Assembly (NCBI RefSeq): GCF_023241715.1
Contig: NZ_JALQCW010000087.1
Coordinates: 1-64,000 of the forward strand
Direction of reading: 5' to 3'
DNA: 64,000 nucleotides
DNA from: Pseudomonas morbosilactucae
GTDB lineage: Bacteria > Pseudomonadota > Gammaproteobacteria > Pseudomonadales > Pseudomonadaceae
The position numbers were made by a program, and so were the translations under genes. The stretch's first letter is position 1; each line of letters opens with the position of its first letter. Shown here piece by piece: positions 14,557-23,647 of the stretch. Under the pieces are notes generated by a model that saw only the letters and a list, made by a program, of their open reading frames with translations, did not search any database and was not told the DNA's origin.

Positions 14557-14664
14557 TCAATGGCGGCGAAGTATAGAGATGAGGTTGCCGTTGGTCAATC
14601 GACTTTCATGGTCAATTTTCACTTATTCCGCTAAACTTTCCGGCCCTGCTAGACGAACCCCATC

Positions 14665-15714
14665 ATGCGTGTTGCTGACTTTACCTTCGAGCTCCCTGAT
14701 TCGCTGATCGCCCGCCATCCCTTGGCCGAGCGTCGCGGTAGCCGTCTGTTGACCCTGGATGGGGTTACGGGCGCCCTGGCCCACCGTCAATTCACTGATT
14801 TGCTCGAGCATTTGCGCCCGGGCGATTTGATGGTGTTCAACAATACCCGGGTGATTCCGGCGCGGCTGTTCGGTCAAAAGGCCTCTGGCGGCAAGCTGGA
14901 AATCCTCGTCGAGCGGGTACTGGACAGCCATCGTGTGCTGGCCCATGTGCGCTCCAGCAAGTCACCGAAGCCGGGGTCAAAGATTCTTATCGATGGCGGC
15001 GGTGAGGCTGAGATGCTGGCTCGGCACGATACGTTGTTCGAGCTGGGGTTTGCCGAAGAGGTGCTGCCGCTGCTGGATCGCGTCGGCCACATGCCGTTGC
15101 CTCCTTATATAGACCGCCCCGATGAAGGTGCCGACCGCGAGCGCTATCAGACGGTGTACGCCCAGCGCCTCGGTGCCGTGGCGGCACCAACGGCGGGACT
15201 GCATTTCGATCAGCCGCTGTTGGAGGCGATTGCCGCCAAAGGCGTGGAGACCGCGTTTGTGACGTTGCACGTCGGCGCTGGTACGTTCCAGCCGGTGCGG
15301 GTCGAGACCATCGAAGAACACCACATGCACAGCGAATGGCTGGAAGTCGGCCAGGAGGTGGTGGATGCAGTGGCTGCGTGCCGTGCGCGCGGTGGGCGTG
15401 TCGTCGCGGTGGGCACCACCAGCGTGCGTTCCCTGGAAAGCGCTGCTCGCGATGGGGTGCTCAAGCCTTTCAGCGGCGACACCGACATCTTTATCTACCC
15501 GGGCCGTCCCTTCCATGTCGTGGATGCCCTGGTCACCAATTTCCATTTGCCGGAGTCCACGCTGTTGATGCTGGTTTCCGCCTTCGCCGGTTACCCCGAA
15601 GCCATGGCCGCCTACAAGGCTGCCGTCGAGCAGGAATACCGCTTTTTCAGCTACGGTGATGCCATGTTCATCACCCGTAATCCCGCGCCACGCGGCCCAG
15701 AGGACACTGTATGA
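14665..15714 (+). CDS. queA: S-adenosylmethionine:tRNA ribosyltransferase-isomerase
   Basis: QueA of normal length (349 residues) transfers and isomerises the ribosyl group of S-adenosylmethionine onto 7-aminomethyl-deazaguanine in tRNA, giving epoxyqueuosine. Family landmarks are the start RVADFTFELPDSLIARHP, the segment LMVFNNTRVIPARLFG, AAPTAGLHFD and the late VTNFHLPESTLLMLVSAFAG. The stop codon overlaps the start of tgt by four bases, so the two queuosine genes are translationally coupled. It is the first gene after the tRNA-Leu and marks the start of the conserved chromosomal order. Confidence 0.97.
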   Translation: MRVADFTFELPDSLIARHPLAERRGSRLLTLDGVTGALAHRQFTDLLEHLRPGDLMVFNNTRVIPARLFGQKASGGKLEILVERVLDSHRVLAHVRSSKSPKPGSKILIDGGGEAEMLARHDTLFELGFAEEVLPLLDRVGHMPLPPYIDRPDEGADRERYQTVYAQRLGAVAAPTAGLHFDQPLLEAIAAKGVETAFVTLHVGAGTFQPVRVETIEEHHMHSEWLEVGQEVVDAVAACRARGGRVVAVGTTSVRSLESAARDGVLKPFSGDTDIFIYPGRPFHVVDALVTNFHLPESTLLMLVSAFAGYPEAMAAYKAAVEQEYRFFSYGDAMFITRNPAPRGPEDTV

Positions 15715-16844
15715 GTCGCACCTGTCGTATGTCGTTCGAGTTGCTTGCCACCGATGGCAAGGCACGTCGCGGCCGCCTGACCTTTCCTCGCGGTACGGTG
15801 GAAACGCCGGCCTTTATGCCGGTCGGCACCTACGGCACGGTCAAGGGCATGCTGCCGCGGGATATCGTCGCCACCGGCGCCGAGATCATTCTGGGCAATA
15901 CCTTCCACCTGTGGCTGCGCCCAGGCACCGAGGTCATCAAGAAGCACGGCGACCTGCATGATTTCATGCAGTGGAGTGGCCCGATCCTGACCGACTCCGG
16001 TGGTTTCCAGGTGTTCAGTCTGGGCGCCATGCGCAAGATCAAGGAGGAGGGCGTGACCTTCGCCTCGCCGGTGGATGGCGCCAAGGTTTTCATGGGGCCG
16101 GAAGAGTCCATGCAGGTGCAGCGCGACCTGGGTTCGGACATCGTGATGATCTTCGACGAATGCACCCCGTACCCGGCCGATGAAGACGTGGCGCGAATCT
16201 CCATGGAGCTGTCGTTGCGCTGGGCTCAGCGCTCGAAGAATGCCCACGGTGAAAATACCGCGGCGCTGTTTGGCATCGTCCAGGGCGGCATGCACCAGGA
16301 TTTGCGCATGCGCTCCCTGGAAGGCCTCGATAAGATCGGCTTTGACGGCCTGGCCATCGGCGGCCTGTCGGTGGGCGAGCCGAAGCATGAAATGATCAAG
16401 GTCTTGGACTACCTGCCAGGCCAAATGCCAGCAGACAAACCTCGTTACCTTATGGGGGTTGGCAAGCCGGAAGATCTGGTTGAGGGTGTGCGCCGCGGTG
16501 TGGACATGTTCGATTGCGTGATGCCAACCCGCAATGCCCGCAATGGGCATCTGTTTATCGATACTGGCGTGCTGAAGATCCGTAACGCGTTTCATCGCCA
16601 TGATGATTCGCCCCTGGATCCTACTTGTGATTGCTACACCTGCCAGAACTTCTCCCGCGCTTATCTGCACCATCTGGACAAGTGCGGCGAAATGCTCGGG
16701 AGCATGCTCAATACCATCCATAATTTGCGTCACTACCAACGCCTTATGGCTGGTTTGCGCGAGGCTATTCAACAAGGTACATTGGCCGCCTTTGTCGATT
16801 CCTTCTATGCCAAACGCGGGTTACCCGTGCCGCCTTTAGACTAA
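15711..16844 (+). CDS. tgt: queuine/preQ1 tRNA-guanine transglycosylase
   Basis: Tgt (377 residues) exchanges guanine 34 of GUN-anticodon tRNAs for preQ1, the step before QueA. It has the conserved LTDSGGFQVFSLG with the catalytic aspartate near residue 95, MIFDECTPYP, GLAIGGLSVGEP, and the second aspartate in DMFDCVMPTRNARNG. The zinc site is CDCYTC followed by a downstream histidine in the HNLRHYQR region. The ATG overlaps queA. The next gene is yajC, 48 bases downstream, and the linkage queA-tgt-yajC-secDF is standard in gammaproteobacteria. Confidence 0.98.
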   Translation: MSRTCRMSFELLATDGKARRGRLTFPRGTVETPAFMPVGTYGTVKGMLPRDIVATGAEIILGNTFHLWLRPGTEVIKKHGDLHDFMQWSGPILTDSGGFQVFSLGAMRKIKEEGVTFASPVDGAKVFMGPEESMQVQRDLGSDIVMIFDECTPYPADEDVARISMELSLRWAQRSKNAHGENTAALFGIVQGGMHQDLRMRSLEGLDKIGFDGLAIGGLSVGEPKHEMIKVLDYLPGQMPADKPRYLMGVGKPEDLVEGVRRGVDMFDCVMPTRNARNGHLFIDTGVLKIRNAFHRHDDSPLDPTCDCYTCQNFSRAYLHHLDKCGEMLGSMLNTIHNLRHYQRLMAGLREAIQQGTLAAFVDSFYAKRGLPVPPLD

Positions 16845-16891
16845 GTACTAAAGACGTTAAGCCACTAATTTTGCAATTATCGGAGTGATAA

Positions 16892-17230
16892 ATGAGCTTT
16901 TTGATCCCTGCCGCGTATGCGGACGCCGCTGCACCTGCTGCTGCCGGTCCTGCTGGCACTGGTTTCGAGTGGATTTTCCTGGTCGGCTTCCTGGTCATCT
17001 TCTATCTGATGATCTGGCGTCCACAGGCCAAGCGCGCTAAAGAGCAGAAGAACCTGCTGGGCAGCTTGCAGAAAGGCGACGAAGTTGTGACCACCGGTGG
17101 TATCGCCGGCAAGATCAACAAAGTGACCGACGACTTCGTGGTTCTGGAAGTATCGGACTCCGTAGAGCTGAAGTTCCAGAAAGGCGCCATTGCCGCCACG
17201 CTGCCAAAAGGCACGCTGAAAGCGATCTAA
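16892..17230 (+). CDS. yajC: Sec translocon accessory protein YajC
   Basis: A 112-residue inner-membrane protein with one transmembrane helix at about 26-47 (EWIFLVGFLVIFYLMIWRPQ) followed by the family motif RPQAKRAKEQKNLLGSL. A small beta-rich cytoplasmic domain (GDEVVTTGGIAGKI) completes it. YajC associates with SecDF and YidC and assists protein export. The ribosome-binding site is GGAG. The gap to secD contains a GC-rich hairpin (17252-17272) without a T run, which may trim or stabilise the transcript. Confidence 0.97.
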   Translation: MSFLIPAAYADAAAPAAAGPAGTGFEWIFLVGFLVIFYLMIWRPQAKRAKEQKNLLGSLQKGDEVVTTGGIAGKINKVTDDFVVLEVSDSVELKFQKGAIAATLPKGTLKAI

Positions 17231-17292
17231 GTTTCATCTTTTACCAATCGACGGGGCGCGCAAGGCGCCCCGCGTCATAAGCGGGCGGCGTG

Positions 17293-19161
17293 ATGCTGAA
17301 CAAATACCCTCTGTGGAAATACCTACTGATCCTGGCGGTGCTGGCGATCGGTTCTATTTATTCCGCTCCCAATCTATACCCGGATGACCCGGCGATTCAG
17401 GTCAGCGGTGCCAGCACGGCATTGCAGGTCACCCAGGCGGATCTGGATCGTGCGAGCAAAGCGCTTGCCGATGCCGGCATCAACGTCAAGGCTTCCTCGA
17501 TTGCTGCCAATGGCAAGGGCGGTTTGCTGCGTCTGACCAAACAGGAAGACCAACTGCCGGCCAAGGACGTTGTACGCAAGGTCATGGGCGACGATTATGT
17601 TGTGGCCTTGAACTTGGCACAAACCACACCACAGTGGCTGCGTAACCTCGGTGCGCATCCGATGAAGCTGGGTCTGGACTTGTCGGGTGGTGTGCACTTC
17701 CTGCTGGAAGTGGACATGGAAAAAGCCCTCGACGCACGCCTGAAAGTCTACGAAGGCGACGTCAAGAGCCTGCTGCGCAAAGAGCGTCTGCGCTACCGCA
17801 GCCTGCCGCAGCTCAACGGTGCGATCCAGCTGGGCTTCAGTGATGAAGGCAGCCGTGAACAAGCCCGTGCACTGATTCGCAAGAACTTCACCGATTTCGA
17901 TATCGTGCCGGCCGACCTCAATGGTCAGGCGGTGCTGCGTCTGACGATGACCCCGGCCAAGCTGGCGGAAATCCGTGAATACTCCATCAAGCAGAACTTG
18001 ACCACGGTGCGTAACCGCGTCAACGAGCTGGGTGTTGCCGAGCCTCTGGTTCAGCGTCAGGGTGCCAACCGTATCGTGGTTGAGCTGCCGGGCGTGCAGG
18101 ACACTGCTGAAGCCAAGCGGATCCTGGGTAAGACGGCCAACCTTGAGTTCCGTCTGGCCGCTGAGCCGGGCGCTTCGAAAGCCACTTCCGAAACCTTCGA
18201 ATTCCGTGAAGGCAACCGTCCTTCGGCGCAGATCGAGCGTGGCCTGATCATCACCGGTGACCAGGTGACCGACGCCCAGGCGGGCTACGACGAGCACGGC
18301 CGTCCACAGGTGAACATCAAGCTTGATGGTCACGGTGGTGAGCTGATGAGTCGTTCGACTCGCAGCAACGTCGGCCGCAGCATGGCGGTGATCTTCATCG
18401 AGCAGAAGCCGATCACCACCTACGCCAAGCAAATGGTCAACGGCGTCGAAAAAGACGTCGCGGTGCAAAGCTTCAAGGAAGAGAAAAAAATCATCAGCTT
18501 GGCGACCATCCAGTCGCCGCTGGGCAGCCAGTTCCGGATTACCGGTCTGAATGGCCAGGGCGAGTCCTCCGAGCTGGCGCTGCTGCTGCGTGCCGGTGGT
18601 CTGGCGGCGCCGATGTACTTCGCTGAAGAGCGCACAATCGGTCCGAGCCTGGGTGCTGACAACATCACCAAGGGTATCGATGCGTCGCTGTGGGGCATGC
18701 TGTTCGTGTCGCTGTTCATCATCGCCATCTACCGCTTCTTCGGCGTGATCGCCACCGTGGCGCTGGCGTTGAACATGGTGCTGCTGCTGGCCCTGATGTC
18801 GCTGCTGGGGGCAACACTGACCCTGCCAGGCATCGCCGGTATCGTCTTGACCATGGGTATGGCGGTGGACGCCAACGTACTGATCTTCTCGCGGATACGT
18901 GAAGAGATCGCTGCTGGCATGAGCGTGCAGCGGGCAATCAACGAAGGCTTCGGCCGGGCATTCACCGCGATTCTCGACTCCAACCTGACCACTCTGCTGG
19001 TGGGCGGGATCCTCTTTGCCATGGGCACCGGCCCGGTCAAAGGGTTCGCGGTGACCATGTCCCTCGGGATCTTTACCTCGATGTTCACGGCCATCTGGCT
19101 GACCCGTGCGATGGTCAACCTGATCTTCGGCGGTCGTGACTTCAAGAAGTTGTGGATTTAA
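17293..19161 (+). CDS. secD: protein translocase subunit SecD
   Basis: A 622-residue membrane protein that, with SecF, uses the proton gradient to pull secreted proteins across the inner membrane. It has an N-terminal transmembrane helix (LWKYLLILAVLAIG), a large periplasmic P1 domain that includes the LGLDLSGGVHFLLEVD motif near residue 125, and a five-helix C-terminal RND-type region with GMAVDANVLIFSRIREE. I start at ATG 17293, one codon after an in-frame GTG, as in other pseudomonads. SecF follows after nine bases. Confidence 0.97.
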   Translation: MLNKYPLWKYLLILAVLAIGSIYSAPNLYPDDPAIQVSGASTALQVTQADLDRASKALADAGINVKASSIAANGKGGLLRLTKQEDQLPAKDVVRKVMGDDYVVALNLAQTTPQWLRNLGAHPMKLGLDLSGGVHFLLEVDMEKALDARLKVYEGDVKSLLRKERLRYRSLPQLNGAIQLGFSDEGSREQARALIRKNFTDFDIVPADLNGQAVLRLTMTPAKLAEIREYSIKQNLTTVRNRVNELGVAEPLVQRQGANRIVVELPGVQDTAEAKRILGKTANLEFRLAAEPGASKATSETFEFREGNRPSAQIERGLIITGDQVTDAQAGYDEHGRPQVNIKLDGHGGELMSRSTRSNVGRSMAVIFIEQKPITTYAKQMVNGVEKDVAVQSFKEEKKIISLATIQSPLGSQFRITGLNGQGESSELALLLRAGGLAAPMYFAEERTIGPSLGADNITKGIDASLWGMLFVSLFIIAIYRFFGVIATVALALNMVLLLALMSLLGATLTLPGIAGIVLTMGMAVDANVLIFSRIREEIAAGMSVQRAINEGFGRAFTAILDSNLTTLLVGGILFAMGTGPVKGFAVTMSLGIFTSMFTAIWLTRAMVNLIFGGRDFKKLWI

Positions 19162-19170
19162 GGGGCTGCC

Positions 19171-20085
19171 ATGTTACGTACTATCAACTTCATGGGCGTG
19201 CGCAACTTCGCGTTCGGCGTCACTGTGTTTCTTACCCTGCTGGCGTTGTTCAGCTGGTTCCATAAGGGTCTGAACTACGGCCTGGACTTCACCGGCGGTA
19301 CGCTCATCGAGCTGACCTACGAGAAGCCGGCCGACGTCACCCTGGTGCGCAGCGAGCTGGTCAAGGCCGGCTATCACGAAGCCATCGTGCAGAGCTTCGG
19401 TGCTACCACCGATCTGTTGGTGCGCATGCCTGGCGAAGACCCGCAACTGGGTCACCAGGTGGCCGAGGCCTTGCAGAAGGTCGGCGGTGACAACCCGGCT
19501 CAGGTCAAGCGCGTCGAGTTCGTCGGCCCGCAGGTGGGAGAAGAGCTGCGCGACCAGGGCGGCCTCGGCATGCTTATGGCGCTGGGCGGCATCCTGATTT
19601 ACCTGGCGTTCCGCTTCCAGTGGAAGTTCGCGGTGGGGGCTATTGTCTCGCTGATTCACGACGTGATCGTAACGGTGGGTATCCTCTCGTTCTTCCAGAT
19701 CACTTTCGACCTGACAGTATTGGCGGCGGTGCTGGCGATCATCGGTTACTCCCTCAACGACACCATCGTGGTGTTCGACCGGGTGCGTGAGAACTTCCGT
19801 GTACTGCGCAAGGCCAGCTTGATCGAGAACATCAACATCTCGACCACCCAGACCCTGCTGCGGACCATGGCGACCTCGATCTCCACCCTGCTGGCGATCG
19901 TTGCGCTGCTGTTCTTCGGCGGCGACAACCTGTGGGGCTTCTCCATAGCCCTGTTTGTCGGTGTTTTGGCGGGTACCTACTCGTCGATCTACATCGCCAA
20001 CGTGGTGCTGATCTGGCTGAACCTGAACAGCGAGGATCTGATTCCTACCGTGAACACCGAGAAGGAAGTCGACGAGCGTCCTTGA
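19171..20085 (+). CDS. secF: protein translocase subunit SecF
   Basis: A 304-residue partner of SecD. It has the first transmembrane helix near 14-32 and the periplasmic signature GLNYGLDFTGGTLIEL. The C-terminal RND-like helices include SLNDTIVVFDRVRENFR, the counterpart of the charged segment in SecD. It is encoded directly behind secD with an AAGGGG-type ribosome-binding site and ends shortly before an intrinsic terminator, so the queA to secF run probably ends here. Confidence 0.97.
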   Translation: MLRTINFMGVRNFAFGVTVFLTLLALFSWFHKGLNYGLDFTGGTLIELTYEKPADVTLVRSELVKAGYHEAIVQSFGATTDLLVRMPGEDPQLGHQVAEALQKVGGDNPAQVKRVEFVGPQVGEELRDQGGLGMLMALGGILIYLAFRFQWKFAVGAIVSLIHDVIVTVGILSFFQITFDLTVLAAVLAIIGYSLNDTIVVFDRVRENFRVLRKASLIENINISTTQTLLRTMATSISTLLAIVALLFFGGDNLWGFSIALFVGVLAGTYSSIYIANVVLIWLNLNSEDLIPTVNTEKEVDERP

Positions 20086-20112
20086 CGGTCATTACTTCTC
20101 CGGTTGTCGACG

Positions 20113-20147
20113 AAAAAGGCGCGAGTGTTGAACTCGCGCCTTTTTTT
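20113..20147 (+). terminator. terminator of the secDF run
   Basis: GGCGCGAGT and ACTCGCGCC form a 9-pair stem with a five-base loop, followed by seven T residues. It lies 28 bases after the secF stop codon. An A run on the other side makes it possibly active in both directions. Confidence 0.9.
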
Positions 20148-20206
20148 GTTGCTCCAAGGCTGGGAGAAGCGCGGGCGTGTCCCGCTTGTGATGGTCAGGA
20201 GGTTCT

Positions 20207-20761
20207 ATGAACAAGTCGTTGCTGGTGGGTGCGGTATTGGGTGCTGTCGGTGTCACCGCCGGGGGTGCCGTTGCCACCTACAGCCTGGTTAAAGGCGGCC
20301 CTGAGTATGCGCAAGTGCTGGCAGTTCAGCCGGTCAAACAACAGATCAAGACCCCTCGTGAAGTCTGCAAGGATGTCGCCGTGACTCGGCAGAAGCCGGT
20401 CAAGGATGAGCATCAGATCCTGGGGACGGTGGTCGGTGCGGTCGGCGGCGGTCTGCTCGGCAACATGGTGGGCGGCGGCAATGGCAAGAAGCTCGCCACG
20501 GTGGCTGGTGCGGTCGGCGGTGGTTATGCCGGTAACAAAGTGCAGGAAGGCATGCAGGAGCGTGATACGTACACCACCACGCAAACCCGCTGTAATACGG
20601 TCAATGACATCAGCGACAAGGTCGTGGGTTATGACGTGAAGTACGACCTGGGCGGCAAGCAAGGCCAGGTGCGGATGGATCGTGATCCGGGCAATCAGAT
20701 TCCAGTGGATAAAGACGGTCGTCTGATCCTCGGCCAGAACGAAAATCAACCCGGGCAATAA
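20207..20761 (+). CDS. glycine-zipper 2TM-domain protein
   Basis: A 184-residue envelope protein. It begins with a hydrophobic, signal-anchor-like segment (LLVGAVLGAVGVTAGGAVAT). Around residues 70-105 it has the Gly-zipper repeats LGTVVGAVGGGLLGNMVGGG and VAGAVGGGYAGNKVQEGMQ, typical of the SlyB/Rick-17kDa-like 2TM domain. The C-terminal region has two cysteines spread over polar beta-strand-like sequence. A strong AGGAGG precedes the start. Such proteins sit in the outer membrane or periplasm and are linked to envelope stability; a specific role here is unknown. It stands alone between terminators. Confidence 0.8.
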   Translation: MNKSLLVGAVLGAVGVTAGGAVATYSLVKGGPEYAQVLAVQPVKQQIKTPREVCKDVAVTRQKPVKDEHQILGTVVGAVGGGLLGNMVGGGNGKKLATVAGAVGGGYAGNKVQEGMQERDTYTTTQTRCNTVNDISDKVVGYDVKYDLGGKQGQVRMDRDPGNQIPVDKDGRLILGQNENQPGQ

Positions 20762-20770
20762 CCTTCCACT

Positions 20771-20835
20771 GTAGGAGCCAGCTTGCTGGCGGTCGTCGGC
20801 CTTGAGATCGCCTTCCTCGGCAAGCCGGCTCCTAC
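20771..20835. repeat. paired REP palindromes (REPIN)
   Basis: GTAGGAGCCAGCTTGCTGGC and, inverted 40 bases on, GGCAAGCCGGCTCCTAC. These are two REP units of the type common in P. fluorescens-group intergenic regions, arranged head to head. Confidence 0.85.
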
Positions 20836-20855
20836 AGGTTGGTGTTTTATGGGCA

Positions 20856-20886
20856 TAAAAAAAGCACCCCTCGGGGTGCTTTTTTT
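20856..20886. terminator. bidirectional terminator between Gly-zipper gene and suhB
   Basis: AGCACCCC-TC-GGGGTGCT is flanked by an A run on the left and a T run on the right. It lies 12 bases past the suhB stop on the minus strand and also stops leftover transcription of the Gly-zipper gene. Confidence 0.9.
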
Positions 20887-20897
20887 GTCGCTGTTGC

Positions 20898-21716
20898 TTA
20901 GCGCTTCAGCGAAGCCGGCAGGTGCGGCTGGATGGCGGTCAGGACCGCTTTGAAGCATTTGGTGTTGCCTGCAACTACGTGGCCTTTTTCCAGGAAGTCA
21001 TGACCGCCAGTGAAGTCGCTCACCAAGCCGCCAGCTTCCTGGATCAGCAGGGCGCCTGCAGCCATGTCCCACTCGGACAGGCCCGACTCCCAGAAGGCAT
21101 CGAAACGACCGGCGGCGACGTAGGCCAGGTCCAGGCTGGCGGCGCCTGCGCGACGGATGCCGGCAGTCTGGCCAACCAAGGCGCGGAACATACCCAGGTA
21201 GTTGTCGAGGTTGTCCATCTGATCGTCGCGGAACGGGAAGCCGGTACCCAGCAGGGCGCCGTCGAGGCTGGTGCGACCGCTGACGCGCAGGCGACGACCG
21301 TTCAGCTGGGCGCCACGGCCACGACTGGCGGTGAATTCTTCCTGGCGAACCGGGTCCAGGACCACGGCGTGTTCCAGGCGACCACGGTATTTGCAGGCGA
21401 TGCTGACAGCGAAGTGCGGAATGCCACGCAGGAAGTTGGTGGTACCGTCCAGTGGATCGATGATCCACAGGTACTCTTCGCCTTCGATGCCGTTACCGGC
21501 GTGCAGGCCGGTTTCTTCACCGAGGATGGAGTGGTTCGGGTAGGCTTTGCGCAGCGCGTCGATGATCTTCTGCTCTGCGGCACGATCAACTTCGGATACG
21601 TAGTCTTTGGCGTCTTTTTCGTCGACCTTGATGGTATCCAGGCGCTCGATGGAGCGGAAAATCAATTCACTGGCGCTGCGGGCGGCGCGCAGCGCGATAT
21701 TCAGCATTGGCTGCAT
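20898..21716 (-). CDS. suhB: inositol-1-monophosphatase family protein SuhB
   Basis: A 272-residue Mg-dependent phosphatase that also works as a transcription-complex factor (rRNA antitermination in E. coli; in P. aeruginosa it influences virulence regulation). The metal-binding motifs are GEETG (about 71-75) and WIIDPLDGTTNF (about 89-100). The later ESGLSEWDMAAGALLIQEAGG supplies the third acidic site. The start is MQPMLNIALRAARSASELI, the normal family beginning. It is divergent from trmJ, with about 145 bases between the starts that must hold both promoters. Confidence 0.96.
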   Translation of the reverse strand: MQPMLNIALRAARSASELIFRSIERLDTIKVDEKDAKDYVSEVDRAAEQKIIDALRKAYPNHSILGEETGLHAGNGIEGEEYLWIIDPLDGTTNFLRGIPHFAVSIACKYRGRLEHAVVLDPVRQEEFTASRGRGAQLNGRRLRVSGRTSLDGALLGTGFPFRDDQMDNLDNYLGMFRALVGQTAGIRRAGAASLDLAYVAAGRFDAFWESGLSEWDMAAGALLIQEAGGLVSDFTGGHDFLEKGHVVAGNTKCFKAVLTAIQPHLPASLKR

Positions 21717-21861
21717 GGATGTGTCACCTAAGGTTGTTAAAGAAAGCCGGGCATTCTAGCAGAAAACTTTTACAGATGAAGGCCGGCGTGCGCTTTCGTA
21801 GCTTAACTTTCCGATGCTCTGTAAGATTTGCTCCCCTTTCCCCCGTCCGAGAGCGCCTCCC

Positions 21862-22635
21862 TTGCTGCAGAACATTCGTGTCGTCCTGGTTAATACCAGT
21901 CATCCTGGGAACATCGGTGGGGCTGCGCGAGCCATGAAGAACATGGGCTTGTCGCGGCTGGTGCTGGTCGAGCCGCGGGTCTTCCCTCACCACGAGGCCG
22001 ATGCGCGCGCCTCGGGTGCTACCGATATCCTTGAAAACGCCCAGGTCGTCGCCAATTTGGAAGAGGCCCTGGTGGGGTGCACCTTGGTGTTCGGCACCAG
22101 TGCCCGTGATCGGCGTATTCCATGGCCGCTGCTGGATCCCCGTGAGTCCGGGGTCAAGGTAGTCGAGGAGGCCGGGCAGGGTGCCGAGATTGCCCTGGTC
22201 TTCGGGCGCGAAGACTCCGGGCTGACCAATGACGAGCTGCAGCGATGTCACTTTCACGTGCACATTCCGTCGGACCCGGCGTTCAGCTCTCTGAACCTGG
22301 CGACGGCGGTGCAGGTGCTGGCCTATGAGGTGCGCATGTCCTGGCTAGCGGCTGAAGGCCGGCCAAGCAAGGTCGAGAAAGATGAAGTGGCGTCGCCGCG
22401 CAGTGATGAGCTGGCGACCATGGATGAGTTGGAGCGGTTCTATGAGCATCTGCAGCAGACGCTGGTGGCCATCGACTTCCTCGATCCGGAAAAACCACGG
22501 CACTTGATGGCGCGCTTGCGCCGCTTGTACGGTCGTAGCTCGGTCAGTCGGGCGGAAATGAATATATTGCGCGGCATTCTCACGGAAACCCAGAAAGCGG
22601 CCCGTGGCGAGCTGCAAAAGCGGAAGGATCAATGA
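21862..22635 (+). CDS. trmJ: tRNA (cytidine/uridine-2'-O)-methyltransferase TrmJ
   Basis: A 257-residue SPOUT methyltransferase that modifies position 32 of several tRNAs. The sequence has IRVVLVNTSHPGNIGGAARA at the start, the knot motifs ALVFGREDSGLTNDEL and IPSDPAFSSLNLATAVQVLA, and the extended C-terminal helical part of TrmJ. I chose TTG 21862 because homologous proteins begin immediately before IRVVLVNTSHPGN; the longer frame from an upstream ATG adds 16 unlikely residues. The stop overlaps the cysE start, so the two genes are coupled. Confidence 0.93.
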   Translation: MLQNIRVVLVNTSHPGNIGGAARAMKNMGLSRLVLVEPRVFPHHEADARASGATDILENAQVVANLEEALVGCTLVFGTSARDRRIPWPLLDPRESGVKVVEEAGQGAEIALVFGREDSGLTNDELQRCHFHVHIPSDPAFSSLNLATAVQVLAYEVRMSWLAAEGRPSKVEKDEVASPRSDELATMDELERFYEHLQQTLVAIDFLDPEKPRHLMARLRRLYGRSSVSRAEMNILRGILTETQKAARGELQKRKDQ

Positions 22636-23411
22636 TGTTCGAGCGTTTGCGTGAAGATATCCAAAGCGTGTTCCATCGTGACCCGGCGGCGCGCAATGCC
22701 TTTGAAGTGCTGACCTGCTACCCGGGCATGCACGCGATCTGGATCCATCGCCTGTCCGGTGCCTTGTGGGGGATGGGGTGGAAGTGGTTGGCGCGCCTGG
22801 TGTCGAACTTCGGTCGTTGGTTGACGGGCATCGAGATTCATCCAGGGGCCAAGGTTGGTCGTCGCTTCTTTATCGATCACGGCATGGGCATCGTGATTGG
22901 TGAAACCGCCGAGATTGGCGATGACGTCACGCTTTATCAGGGTGTCACCCTGGGTGGCACTAGCTGGAACAAGGGCAAGCGTCACCCGACCTTGGAAAAT
23001 GGTGTGGTGGTGGGTGCGGGTGCCAAGGTGTTGGGGCCGTTTACGGTCGGTGCCGGCGCCAAGGTGGGCTCTAACGCGGTGGTTACCAAGGCTGTGCCCG
23101 CGGGTGCGACGGTGGTGGGGATCCCTGGTCGTATCATCATGAAGTCCAGTGATGAGCAGGAAGCCAAGCGCAAGGCCATGGCGGAAAAGCTCGGCTTCGA
23201 TGCCTATGGCGTCAGTGAGGACATGCCGGATCCGGTGGCTCGGGCTATTGGCCAGCTGCTCGATCATCTGCAGGCTGTTGATGGTCGTCTCGAAGGTATG
23301 TGCGGCGCCTTGACGGAGTTGGGCAGTAACTACTGCGCGAAGGATCTGCCGGTGCTGCGTGACGAGGACTTCGCCGAGGTCAAGGATAAGGGCGACAGCC
23401 AGGTCGGCTAA
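22632..23411 (+). CDS. cysE: serine O-acetyltransferase
   Basis: CysE (259 residues) acetylates serine with acetyl-CoA, the first step of cysteine synthesis. It has the N-terminal helical part (FHRDPAARNAFEVLTCYPGM) and then the left-handed beta-helix of hexapeptide repeats, with the IEIHPGAKVGRRFFIDHGMG and VTLGGTSWNKGKRHPTL segments. Two adjacent ATG codons are possible; the second gives the usual MFERLRED. Its place directly before iscR fits supply of cysteine sulfur to the Isc system. It is the shorter, Isc-linked form that lacks the long E. coli N-terminus. Confidence 0.95.
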   Translation: MMFERLREDIQSVFHRDPAARNAFEVLTCYPGMHAIWIHRLSGALWGMGWKWLARLVSNFGRWLTGIEIHPGAKVGRRFFIDHGMGIVIGETAEIGDDVTLYQGVTLGGTSWNKGKRHPTLENGVVVGAGAKVLGPFTVGAGAKVGSNAVVTKAVPAGATVVGIPGRIIMKSSDEQEAKRKAMAEKLGFDAYGVSEDMPDPVARAIGQLLDHLQAVDGRLEGMCGALTELGSNYCAKDLPVLRDEDFAEVKDKGDSQVG

Positions 23412-23556
23412 GTCTCGGCCAGCCGGTTCTTTATTCGGGCTGATGGGGCAGTGAGTGGGTCGCAGGTGTCAAAAGCGACCCGCAGGTCAGTTGCTCCCAT
23501 GGGGCTGTGCCATTACGTCGCAGACTTTGCTATGATTCGCGCGCTGTTTTGTGGGT

Positions 23557-23606
23557 AAACCCGACTAAAGTAGTTGGTCTTATAGTTGACTCGATTGCTC
23601 GGGTAT
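23557..23606 (+). promoter_or_regulatory. two abutting IscR type-1-like sites
   Basis: The first site (23557-23581) reads AAACCCGACT then AAAGT then AGTTGGTCTT. The second (23582-23606) reads ATAGTTGACT, CGATT, GCTCGGGTAT. Both follow the type-1 IscR pattern of an ATA.YYGACT half and its inverted partner. They are end to end, 42 bases before the iscR start codon. [4Fe-4S... or 2Fe-2S]-loaded IscR in other bacteria binds such sites to repress its own operon. The second site is the better match. Confidence 0.75.
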
Positions 23607-23647
23607 TACATACTCGCCTCCATTCCGAAACTCCGTGGTACCTGTCC

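Noticed and set aside
17252..17272. GC-rich hairpin between yajC and secD as a terminator
   Set aside because: The stem is good but no T run follows, and secD should be co-transcribed, so I do not call it a terminator.
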